NCBI RefSeq assembly: GCF_004664715.2
Contig: NC_051072.1
Span: 39,923,142 to 39,987,141 of the forward strand
Source of the DNA: Peromyscus leucopus
Lineage: Eukaryota; Chordata; Mammalia; Rodentia; Cricetidae
Length of the DNA: 64,000 nucleotides
Reading direction: 5' to 3'
Shown here: positions 34,641 to 46,000 of the stretch, in pieces
Position numbering within the stretch: position 1 is the first letter of the stretch
Layout of the letters: every line of letters begins with the position of its first letter
Translations under genes and position numbers: made by a program
The notes under the pieces: generated by a model
Told to the model about the DNA's origin: nothing
Seen by the model: only the letters and a program-made list of their open reading frames with translations
The model's database searches: none

Positions 34641-37328
34641 CTTCTCATTTGTCACATCCTTTTTTTCTGAAAAATAGTTATCACAGAGGATAGCAGAGGG
34701 TGGGATACAGTTTTTTTTTTCTTAAAGATGTATGTGATTTTTTCCCTCCTTCTAGGTCTTCAATATGAGGTGAGCATTTAAATTTGGTTAAGATCTGGTA
34801 TAGATTAGATTTGTTATGACTATAATTAACCACAATGCTTCACATTTCTCTGGGATACCTTGTGCTTTGCTAGCAGAATGTTTTGCCAATGGTGATTTTA
34901 TTCATTTCTTCTCACCCTTTAGCTTTAGGTAGGCTCTAGAATTGGGACTAAAAGAGAAACTGCCTGTTGCATCTACTGTAACCAATTACACGGTTATCTT
35001 TATCTTTAAATATTTGTTCAGATCTTGGTTGAGGTCAAGCAAGAAGAGTGTTCCTTGAAGTTCTGATCAAAACTTCTCTTAGTAATGCATCTCTGATCTC
35101 TAGGGAGTGCCCTATCCCTCCTACTGCAGTGATGATCTCCACACAGATTTCTACCTTGGTCCCTAGAGATCAAACGTTGCTTCCCCATGTTTCCTTCACC
35201 ATCACCATCCCTCCACAACAGATTTCCCACAGTGTCCTAAGACAACAGATCTTGGTGTTCCTTGCTGATTTACATTTTATGTCATTCGGAACAGCATATC
35301 CTGTTCCTATTACCTTCTTGATGAAGTTCTTGGAACAAATGTCTGCTACAGGATGTGTCCCTCTACCCACAATATGTTTTGTGTCCATATTATTATGCTA
35401 ACTCACATTTATCCACTAGCAATTCTTTCATAATTATAGCAGAATCTTCTTACTGGATCATGTGGCCTCTGATGATGCCTACCTGTGGCACACAAATGAT
35501 GTCATCCTCTCTTTGTAGGTGACTCTGTCTTTCCAGATTTTATGGTAACTGGTGGCCCTGCCAACTTAGAAATTTGGTACATTGATTAAAAGTCTTGAAT
35601 ATGTACTGTGTCTAACTTATTTTTTTTTTTCCTATCAGTACTGGTGGGGGGAAATCACTTCCTGCAGTGATCTGCAACTCGGTGATCAAATCAGAAGAAA
35701 AGCAGTTCACACTGGAATTTCCAATACAATGAAAGTATAAATTTGAGGTTTTCCTTTGAGAATGACAGAGGTAATAAGACTGGGTGAGAAGGGTAATTAT
35801 TTGATTCATTGATAGTGCCCATGTCTTTAAATGTTTTTGGTGGAATGGGAGTGCCCTTGTCTAAAATCTAAAACCAATATAGTCTTGGAAATGTTCCATT
35901 TAAGAAAAATTTTTTTCTCCTGCTGGGGGAAAGTTTTATCTTTGATACAACAAAAGGCAGGCTGAAGGCCCTGTCTCCTGTGTGGCATCTGTATTTAGTC
36001 TTACAAAAGGCTGTACAGAAGAATTTGCTGTAGACAAAGATGCACTTTTGAAATGAGTACATTGGCTTAGATTTGAAGTGAGGCATTCCTCCTTCGTTTC
36101 AGGACAGTGAGAGCATGAACACCAACCAGGTAGGATAAAGGAAAAGTGCTTCTCAGCTTCTCATTATGGGCATACAAGTAAAGTACCAGGAGTCAAACAG
36201 TTACTGAGAAGAAAGAAGGTCAGAGGAGGAATCTATCAAAAGTGATTATTTTTCATACTCAGACCTAGGGGTGTTCTTTTTCTGTATTATGATTTCCTTA
36301 CACTAAAGCCTGTTTCTGTGAAGTCCAGGTGTATGTCAGGAGCTGGACTTGGTTATAGTTTAGGGGTGGTAGGGCAGTACCACACCATCTACATGTAGCA
36401 CACCATCTACATGGAGCCCAACAGCTAAATCTCACTGTCTTAACAAAGCAAGGGCCAGCTTGATTAATCCCAGATGACCTGCAGGAATAACTTAAAATGA
36501 AAGGATTCATACCTCTCCAAAGGAAAGCCTCTCAAAATGTGACAACCCCTTTCTACCTCTACCCCAGTCACAGGTTTAAAGAAAAAGACCGTTTTAAAAA
36601 ATAATTATTATTATTAAGAAACACAAGTAACTTATCTTCCAAATCCTGGTAAAGTGAAGGCCTTTTCAATTTCATTTGTCCTTAGAGACACCAAATGCCC
36701 AACTGAAGCACTGTCATCAGAGGTGAAACATACTTGGCTCATTAATCAGCTCCCTATGCAGACTTTGGGAGTAGATGGTAGCTGTCTTGAAGATTATAAA
36801 GAATTCAGACTTTTTGTCATAGTGGACAATTTTTTGATTGAGCCTGTTCTGAGAACTACTTAGTCTAGGAAATGCAGAGTCGTAGAATGATTCCTCCAAG
36901 AAATCTCACTCACATTGTCATCTTCCTATATTTATTTATGTGAGTAAAATAGATATCATCAAGGTACACATCCAAGGTCACATATGGTAAGAATTAGTGA
37001 GATTAAGGAACAGCATAATCTCACCAAATTTGTTGCTCTAATGAAATACATAAATTTTAATTCAAGTGAGAAGATGTCAATAAGCATTTTAATTTTCTTC
37101 ATTTATATCTGCTGGGGCACATATTATGCAACATTAATAAATCTGACAGTGAGAAGTTAAAAACTCACTGGATTCAAATTTTATATAATGTATAGTATGA
37201 AGTAAAAAAACAAACACACAAAAAACCATGACTTGGAGAAACTTTTGATTTAAGGTCATTTCAATATTCCCCCAAACACTGCCTGAATACTAGAAAAAAA
37301 AAATCTATGAGGAAATTTTCTAAGAAAA

Positions 37329-37331
<3 letters not shown>
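34641..37331. other. Unique non-coding DNA
   Basis: No confident repeat. Segment 34980-35400 is more GC-balanced and carries a 117-codon plus frame (35048-35401) with no recognisable domain; it may be an extension of the old repeat to its left. A short 18-bp-period tandem (cacaccatctacatg twice) is at 36381-36413. Confidence 0.4.
36381..36413. repeat. Short tandem repeat, 18-bp period
   Basis: The 15-mer cacaccatctacatg occurs at 36381-36395 and 36399-36413, separated by three bases. Confidence 0.85.

Positions 37332-37380
<49 letters not shown>
37332..37380. repeat. (GT)n microsatellite
   Basis: About 24 GT units, adjoining the A-tail side of an inverted B3. Confidence 0.97.
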
Positions 37381-37381
<1 letters not shown>

Positions 37382-37537
37382 TGTGTCGTGCCATGAGTCA
37401 CCGTGAAGAAAGTCAGAGAAGGACCCATGGAAGTCTAGAAGTCAAATCATTACTTCCACCACGGGGATTGAACTCAGGGCTGCAGGCCCTTGGCAGCAGG
37501 TACATTTATCTGCTGAGCCATCTTCCTGGTCTTTCTT
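37381..37537 (-). mobile_element. B3-type SINE
   Basis: Inverted B3: a cttccaccacggggattgaa block (37453), ctcagggctgcaggcccttg (37473), gcagcaggtacatttatctg (37493), ctgagccatcttcctggtc (37512). The tail lies in the GT repeat. Confidence 0.82.
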
Positions 37538-39949
37538 CCTGTCACGAAGATCAAATCTCCACCTAATACATGTCACCCTTGCCAGCATTGATTTCCATTT
37601 TTTCTTCCTGATGGTTTTGATCCATGGTTTGTTTTTGAAAATCAGAACAAGAAAATGCTACCAAATAGACACTACCCACCCAAAACGATGTGATCTTTTT
37701 TTCTGAGTGCTTTGCTAATTAGCTCATGTGGTTTTGGTGATAGGTGCATGTTCTAATTTTCTACTTGAGCACTTAAGAAGAACATCTTTACTTTCTCAGT
37801 TCTTCTGTGTTTATGTGCTGGGGAATGCCGATCTTTTTCTAGTGCCCCTTCTTGACCTCTCAATATTCCTTCAGAGACCATTGTTCCTGAACAATGTTTA
37901 TGTCTCTGTTGGGATGATTCATACAGTGATGAAATGAATCCCTGCTGAAAAATTCATGCTGTGCAATGGGCTCTTCTGAAAAAAAAAATACAAGTTGGCA
38001 TTTAGTAATATTTTAAAATATATTCAGTAAGCAGAAATAAGGACCACCAAAGCATGGCAGGTAGTTTCTGTTTTCAATGAATTTATAGAAAGGATGGCTT
38101 TTCTTGGCACTTGGTTATTTTTTATTTGGGAATATTTTTATTGCATTTAGTTTTTAATGTTCAGCGAACCAGCTAATCTGTGAAGCTTAAAATCCCAATG
38201 TCAAAGTACACTGTGGTGTCTTGACTCTCTGAGTCTCTTAAGTACCATTTGGAACACAGTTCTATGAAATATAACTATTATAGCGTAAGCAGTCAGCAAG
38301 GTCCCAATAAATACTCTTGACTGAATTAAACTATGGCTGTTAACAGCTAATGTATGATCAAATTCTTCACAAAAGCAAGACTGCCAACACAGAACCCCTT
38401 GTCACTACCTCAGAAATAAGGGGGAAGAGGGTAATAGCAAAAAAGGATTGCTTTAAGTATTTTTGTTTTTGAAATCTGTGTTCTATAAATGGGGCCATAC
38501 TCCCAACTCCAGGTCTGTAGTGAGGATTACACCTTAGGTGACAGAAATAAGAAAGCAAGGTCAGGCATCTACCTAACCCAACAAGCTCCTTTGACTGCCT
38601 TGCCCACTAATAATCATCAACCACCCTGGAAAGACACATCAGGATCTGGCATTTGTACAACTTAGTAAAGCACATGAATATACAAGTCATTTTTTCAATA
38701 ATAAAAGCAAGAGGTCTTGTTGATCGGTTTGCTTGATGGAACAATTCTGTTGCAAAATTCCATAAGATTTAGTGTTTAGTTTTGAAGTATATAATAAAAT
38801 TAGGTATTATGCATCATTTTGTTGGTATTGGTTGGTTTAGTTTGGGGGTTTTGTCGATTTGTTTTTCTTTATAATGTGCTTTCAATGTTATTTGCTCATT
38901 TTATCCTTGAAAGCTCACAGTAAATTTTCTGGAGCACTTGATAATAACTCAAATTATTAAATACTTTCACTTGGTCCATCAAGTCACATAGATCCAAAGG
39001 TAAGATTATCACATAAGACCTTAGGATCAGTCCATGTTGCTTTTGGAAGGACTCGTCATGAAAAATGAAGAAACTGATGATTTCATTTAAAGTTATATTA
39101 TTAGCAAATGGAACTCTTGCTTATTGATGGCTACTTCAAAGATTAAAAAGTAACAGACAAACAAATGTCAAGGATAAAAATGTGGCAATAGTTAAAATTA
39201 AATCAGTTTTAATAGGGAAAAATTCTAAAACAAAATACTACTAATATAAAATTCCAACAAAATAATATGCTTTTCTTTAAATTTTCCTATTTTGTTATGG
39301 GGTGAGACTGTCCAAAAAGGAGCATTTTTAATATAGAGCATCAATTCAATAGGACTCCTCTACATTTTCATATGTCTTCCATGTTTATATTGTTAAGAAC
39401 AATATACGCAATTATTTCTTGGTCATAATCACTTGGAATTCAACTCCCACTTGAATTTACCCTAAAAGGAAACAGCAAACACATTACCATATCAGAAAAT
39501 GTGGAGGTTTTTCTCAGACAACAATTTGGTGACAGTTTTGGCTCCTGGGACAGTCATGTGACCTGTGATTGATTTCAGGGCAAGTGACTGCTGATCATGC
39601 CCTATTCTTCCAGACCTTTTTTTGCCAAACTCACATTCATTTATGCTCTCAGCTATTCTTAAACTATTGTTGATTATCTGAGAAAAAATCTTTTCAACTA
39701 CTCTAAAATAATCTATGTTTCTGCAACAATGAGCATAATTGACAATTAGGCCACATTATTCAGAGCTAAAATATCTCTTCTAAAGATGATACACACAATG
39801 TGGAGAAGAGACGGGATGTGGGGACTGAGGGAAGACAGTGCTTCAGAATCCTCTGGAAGGATTAAAACTATAATGAAATGGGCTTGGGTCATTGGCGTTG
39901 GGGTGACAGTTGATGAAGTAATTTTAATAAATTATAAAATATATAAATC
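37538..39949. other. Unique AT-rich DNA
   Basis: About 2.4 kb with no repeat placed. Long TTT/AAT-rich stretches at 38100-38160 and 39180-39300. No credible open frame. Confidence 0.42.
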
Positions 39950-40062
39950 TAGTTGTCAAGTAGGTTCTATGAAGGCAGACCCATCAAGTATCTTATTTAT
40001 ATTGGATATCCAGAGCCTGGTATACCCCATAGCCACTGAATAAATATTTCAGTGAATTTTGT
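39950..40062 (+). mobile_element. L2 LINE 3' end (ancient)
   Basis: atccagagcctggtataccc (40007) followed by actgaataaatatttcagtg (40035) corresponds to the end of mammalian L2 (cagtgcctggcacatag...tcaataaatatttg). Strong decay, shared ancestry across mammals expected. Confidence 0.6.
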
Positions 40063-40497
40063 AAAACAATACCTGGGAGTCAGGAATAATAGTCAAATTA
40101 ATCAAATCTCTAAGGCTACATAAGCGTTCTCACTTCAGTTTGTGACTGGCAACACACAGAAGAAAATTATTTTCATTTTGTTTTTTAATTTGTGTTTTTT
40201 CATCTTAGTAACAGTATCTCTCATGACTCCTTCCTACCCTGAGGAGTGAACACCAGTGAAAAAATAAGGGTTTTAACATTCTTAATTTGTCTGGATCCTA
40301 TGCTGATACGACCCTTTAGCCATGCGCCTTAGATGGGCATGAATATAGTGGGGCAATGAAGTTGGTCTGGCAAGGAATCCATTAATTTTACTTCAACCAT
40401 AAAATCCCTAACCAGACTCTCTCTGAGTAGCTGTGCGGAATAACAAATCCAGGCAGTTCTGCTGTGCCATTGCAAAATGGATCATTCCTTCCTGAGT

Positions 40498-40545
<48 letters not shown>

Positions 40546-41370
40546 GCTCTCCTCACTAGGCAGGCTCTAATACAATGAGATGTACATGAAATGGAGGGAA
40601 ATACTCACCCAGGGTCATCAGGAGAATGACTGCATCCAAAACCAATCAGCAAGTGTAAAGATACAATTAGGAAATGGTTATTATTTTTAAGGATAGGACA
40701 CATTTGGTATGTAAGTTTTGGATAGTATTTTTAAAATCATCTGTGAGAAGAAGCAATTTTAGAGAATCTCAGTCACCCCAGAGCAGATCCCAGTTCCTAA
40801 ACTCAGAATTGACAGCCTACATAGGTGGGCTTTTGGCTCAGCATTTGAAAAAAAAAAAAAAAAACTCCAGATTCTCAGTGTTCTGCAAATAGCCAGGAAT
40901 TGCTTCCAGCTTTGAATAAACACTGAACAACAATTCCACCCAAGAGAACAGGGAACATCAATTAAAGACATCTGGTGAGTGACACATTTGTCCCAATGTA
41001 AAACATTCAAAAGAATCCCAAGTCAGACAGAGGGCAATTTCATCAAGAAAATAAAGAATCTAATTGAGCACATGACATCTCAGATCTCTTCATGCTGATT
41101 TAGGGTACCCAAAATTGGGAATTTTCAGTAAAAATCCTCCAAGATACTTTAGAATTCAATACACAAGAGAACTGATTAAGGAAGAATTAAAATTTATCCA
41201 GTTCATTCACCATAGAAGATTTATATTTTAAAAAAAAAATAAGTTCAGAGGATAACAGGAGAGATGTTGTAAGGAATAATGATTTCATTTTTTTAAGTAA
41301 GAATTTTATTTACACAAAGTTGTGGAACCAAGTATAGAAAAATCAAAGTCCTGGCAGTTTCATGTACCTA
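40063..41370. other. Unique DNA with homopolymers
   Basis: No repeat family. Holds T46 at 40499-40544 and an A18 at 40847-40864. A weak ORF pair on both strands around 40674-41010 overlaps the A run. Confidence 0.42.
40499..40544. repeat. T46 homopolymer
   Basis: Forty-six T residues in a row. No SINE or L1 body is recognisable to its right on the minus strand, so the origin is unexplained. Confidence 0.98.
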
Positions 41371-41515
41371 GCTGGGCTGTGGTGGCACACACTTTTAATC
41401 CCAGCACCCGGGAGGCAAAGGCAGGCAGATCTCTGTGAGGCTGAAGAGAGCGTGGTCTACAAATTGAGTTCCAGGACAGCCAGGGTTACACAGGAAAGCT
41501 CTGTCTTGAAATCCT
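41371..41515 (+). mobile_element. B1 SINE
   Basis: Plus-strand B1: gctgggctgtggtggcacac (41371), then acttttaatcccagcacccg (41391), aaaggcaggcagatctctgt (41416), ccaggacagccagggttaca (41471). The B1 here has the murine-like ccaggacagccagggtt middle, so it predates or lies outside the cricetid-type B1 subfamily seen at 60633 and 61547. Confidence 0.93.
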
Positions 41516-41539
41516 CACCATATACACAAAAGAGAAAAC

Positions 41540-41700
41540 TCCATATAATGTGATCATATTCACCCTGCCTTCCCCAGCTCCTCCCAGATCTACTCCACCT
41601 CCACCTCCATACACATCCAAGTCTCTCTCTCTCTCCCTCTCTCTGCCTACCATCACCCCACCTCTGGGACCTCCATTGAATTCAGTTTGGTATATCCACT
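41540..41700 (-). mobile_element. L1 LINE 3' end fragment
   Basis: The inverted pyrimidine-rich L1 3' block: atgtgatcatattcaccctg (41548), ccagctcctcccagatctac (41574), followed by CT-rich sequence. Boundaries approximate. Confidence 0.6.
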
Positions 41701-42021
41701 GACAGGCAAGATGTTTCAGAGACCTGTGTCATTGTAATATTAGGATAGATGTTAGAAAAAAGGTGCATAAAATAAGCAGACATAATAATGACAAGGAGAA
41801 AAATGTTTTGGAGAAAAATTCAAATGAGCTCATAGGTCTATGTAGAGTTGTTTGGTAACCCAAAACCTTTATGAGGAGTTCTCCAATATAAACTAGGGGA
41901 AAGGAAATCAAATCATCCTAGTGTTAAACAGTTGAAAGAATATGCTGATTCTATAGCATTGATCATATTGGATTTACATATCATGGTGACATATTAAAAT
42001 CATCCCTTAAGAATATCAAAC
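41701..42021. other. Unique AT-rich DNA
   Basis: No feature recognised. Confidence 0.4.
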
Positions 42022-42352
42022 TCTGTTATAGGCTAAATAAGTATTTCTGCCTCACCAACTCCTAAGTTAAATCCCTAACTCCCAAAGCGAAGGCGGGAGC
42101 TGCACAGGAAATGAGGGTGTGAGATGAAGTATGGGAAGAGTGACCAAGTAAAAAGGGACTTCAGAGAGCTTTTTGTCTGTGATGTGAGGTCCACTGAGGA
42201 CATCAGCAAGCCAGGAGGTGATCCCTCACTACACGTGAAGTTGCTGGCACTTGGGCCTTGGGAGTCTTAACCTCTATTTAAAAAAAAAAAACTTATTTAA
42301 GCAACCAATCTGGCATTTTAAAATGATATAAGCCAGCCTAACTAATACACTT
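42022..42352 (+). mobile_element. Ancient mammalian LTR-like repeat
   Basis: Reads as a decayed LTR of the MaLR/MLT age class: ctgttataggctaaataagt (42023), caactcctaagttaaatccc (42056), gatgtgaggtccactgagga (42181), aagttgctggcacttgggcc (42238) and the end ctaactaatacac (42337-42351). The exact family cannot be named by eye. Confidence 0.5.
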
Positions 42353-42587
42353 TCTTTAGGGAATTGTTCAGTTCAATTTACAAATGAGCACAGGATCTAA
42401 ATTCATAGAAACTCAAAAGTGATGCTAAGCAGGAATCTGTTTAACTACTCACTTTATGCGTTTATGTTTTACATTAGACAGAGCCCGATGAAGTATTGCA
42501 AGCTCCATTGGTACTCTTTTCGGGAGAGGACTCACTAATAAAGTGAATGTCTAAGGCTAGTCTTCTTTTCTCTTACATGCCTTATGC

Positions 42588-42641
42588 AATGGTCAGGCTT
42601 CACTGTCAGCTTGACTAGATTTGAATCACCTAGGAGACACA

Positions 42642-42699
<58 letters not shown>

Positions 42700-43012
42700 G
42701 GACAGAGTGATAGCCAGAGAGCTTTAACTGAAGAAGAAAAACCTACCCTGAATGCATACAACATCACAACAGGGAATGGGGCCCAGACTGGATATAAAGA
42801 GGAAGGTGGGAGGGAGCCAGCTGGGTGCTAACATTCCCCTTCTCCTTCCTGCCTTTAGATGCATTGTGGCCAACAGCCTCAATGTCCTGCCACCACACCT
42901 CCTTCGCCATAATGGACTAGAACTCCAGCTGTGAAACCACACATGCCCTTCCTTTCAAAGCTGCTTTTTATTCAGCTTGTCACAGAAGTAAAAAATAACC
43001 AAAACACCTCAA
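42588..43012. mobile_element. LTR-like dispersed repeat with internal (GT)n
   Basis: Starts around caggcttcactgtcagcttg (42594) and contains gactagatttgaatcaccta (42612), the GT repeat (42643-42698), aagctttaactgaagaagaa (approximately 42720), cctaccctgaatgcatacaa (42742), and atggactagaactccagctg (42911). I remember this as a common rodent repeat of LTR (MaLR) character. Family and strand unresolved. Confidence 0.5.
42643..42698. repeat. (GT)n microsatellite
   Basis: About 28 GT units inside the LTR-like repeat. Confidence 0.98.
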
Positions 43013-46000
43013 GTCACCATGATAAATACGGGATCTACGCAGTAACACGTGAAGAGTCACAGAAGCAGACATTTCATTTTATGTTTGTGTTATTTGATTT
43101 CCAAATGTCATAATGCCAAAATAAAGAACTGGTAGCTCCTAAGTCAAATTATTTAAACTTTTTCTAACCAAACAGAAACAGCTACTTCTGAGTATGCTGT
43201 TTGAAATTCTATCGTGACAAAGACTTCAGTGGTAGGGGTGACATGCTGGGCCATGTTTGAAGTCCTGAAGTGGCGAGTCCTTACTAACAAAGCAGCGGCC
43301 TCATTTCTCTGATAAGAAGCCATCCGCTGCTCAGAGTCACTCGACTGAGTGGAAGTGGAAGCGCTCTCTCTGCACCAGTGGGTTCTGAAGAAGCAAGGAA
43401 GCGAGGAACCGGAGCCCTGAGGCTACTGCCACCTGAGTGCAAGCAGCTCAAGCTCCCATGATCTTGGGAGCTCCGGCCTTTCCAGAGAGACAAAGAAACT
43501 GTGCACAAACCATACAAACAGTAAATCTTCTAGCATGTCAATTATGAACCCCCAACCCCTTCAAGTCACATCTCCTTGAAACATTTACCTCTAGAAGGAT
43601 TTTTCCCTCCAAAAACAGAGAAGTATTAAATGGTATGTTTTAATTATTAAAACAGTCTCCCTTCTGCCCTTATTTTTTTTCAAGTCATATTCCTCCACCA
43701 TTGAATAAAAGGAAGTATCACATTGATGGTTTGCATTCATATTTGATTTATAATAAGAAAAGTCAGTAACAGATGTCTTCTTAGTTCAGTAATTTGAATG
43801 CAGGTCACCCTTATTACAATGAGCAACTAAGCACAATGATAAAAAAGAATTCCAGGCACAATGCTCTGGCCTTTTATGCTATGCGAATTCCACATAACCA
43901 AACACCAGCTAGTAAAACAAATGAATATGAACATTCCACCAATTTTTTTGAAATTATTTGGTTGGTTATTAAACTTGGCATTCAATTAAATGACTGGCAT
44001 ACCTCTCTGAAAAGCCTTGTTTTTTATTTGTTTATTAAGAAATGCTGTGAGGCATACCGTCTTGTCCTTCCACACACTCATCCCAGTTCTATAGGAAGAA
44101 TGAAAGATGGCCCTGGGCCATCACAGTAAGATCACAGGACCAAACATAAAGCATTCCCATCCTGGAGAAATGTGTTTGCATTTGCGGTTTTTCTGATGCC
44201 TTCAAATGAATCTTCCTACGTCACAACCACATCTGTTTGGATGCTTCTTCCCCTTGGGTAAATGAACAAAGGGACATATTGTTGGAACTTGCCTGATGGA
44301 AATTAAATCTGCTTTCATCCTTGCCTGGTACAGCTTTCCTTGAATCGCTCTACTTACTTTGTGTGTGTGTGTGTGTTTTTCCCCTATAAGATAATAGAAA
44401 ACTCAAATGTATCATGAATATGCTACCTTACAGACACTGTGTAATTGGGGAAAAAATGCTTAAATTTCCTCAGGGCACTAAGAAGGGCAACTTAAACATG
44501 TTAAAGAGGAAGATTAAAATTGGCAATTAGAGACCTGTGTCAGAGTGAGGAGCTGGAGAAGGCATGGGACGTGAGAATGTGTTTGGCTGGTAAGTACCTT
44601 TAACATGCTTTCAATTTCTACCGTTGGATTTATCCAGACAGATTGATAGTCAAGACACACATTTCTCCTATGTCAACTTTAGCTATAGTTCTGTTTTATG
44701 AACTCAAACATCAGGGTGTTCCATATCACACCATGAAGCTTATATGAGTGAGTGGGAAGGCAAAGAAACTGAAAAGAAGCCCCATCAAATGTCAAGCAGG
44801 CCACATAGACGAAGAAGTTTTCATTTGTTAACAATCTGCACGCAGTTAGAGAACTGAAAGTTAACCAACATTTCCCCACAAACCTAATTACAACAACACA
44901 GTGTTAAAACCCAGGGAAAACTAAAAACGTAAGGACACCTTTTTTCCAAAAAAAAAAAAAAGTGAAAATGGAAGGTACTTACACTTTTGCTCCGAGAAAG
45001 TAAATCACAAGTATCTCTTTCCATGGTGGAGATTTCAGTAGTTCAGATGCCACTAGATGCTTCCAGTGCCGGTACTCTCCCTGTAACAGTCGTCCACTCA
45101 AAAGCAGCTGGAATGCTGGAGAAAAAGGCAAGGAAATGTTTAATCAAGTATATGATTAACATGTGCACTTCGAAAGGCTGCCATGGACTGGGACAGTGAT
45201 TCTTAAATAATTCATCAGAACAGGCGGAGATGTTGATGTGTTTAAAGCAATAAAAGTGGACACGAGGAACATTTCCAAAACAGCTTTTGTTAAATACAAG
45301 TTACAGACCTCGGCGCCATCTGCTTTCTGTTAAATATCTCAGCTTACTTTTTTAGTACTTGAAATAAATAGGTGGGGTAGATGTAGCCTAAAGATGCTCA
45401 CATGAACGGAAGATGCAGCTGAATCATGACATGTGCCAACTCTTGCTGGGAAAACTAGGGACTCCTCAATTTCCCACTAAGGGGTCAGCAATATAGCCTT
45501 GCCCACCACTGGGAGGACATTACTAACTATAGGATGGCTGTGAGTACTGCTTTCTTGTCTTGTTGTGTTGCCAGTGAATCTATATAAAAGCCAGAGAAGA
45601 CATCCCAACAGGTGAGCAGCAGTCAAGTAAATTCTCTAGCCTTGTAGTGCAAAGGGATTGAAAAGAATGCTTGCAAGAAGGTGAGGTCGGCTTACTAGTT
45701 AAACAGTAACTGTTATTCCTGAGACTATTGCAGAATAGCTGTCACTTTCAAAACACCAACTGCCTTGTTACCTAACCTCCACTTTCCTAGACACTGGGGA
45801 GGAGGCTGTGTTTTCAGGGAAGAACAAATTAAATAGGTACGTTTCTAATATTCACCTACATTTCTACATGACTTGCCTATTTACGGGATAGGGTCGTATG
45901 TGGGATGATGTGTCTTTTGGGGACCTACTCTAGAGGGAAGAGGACGAGGCCAACAAGCTTGACCAAAACACTGACCAATAGTACAAGTTGATATTGTAGG

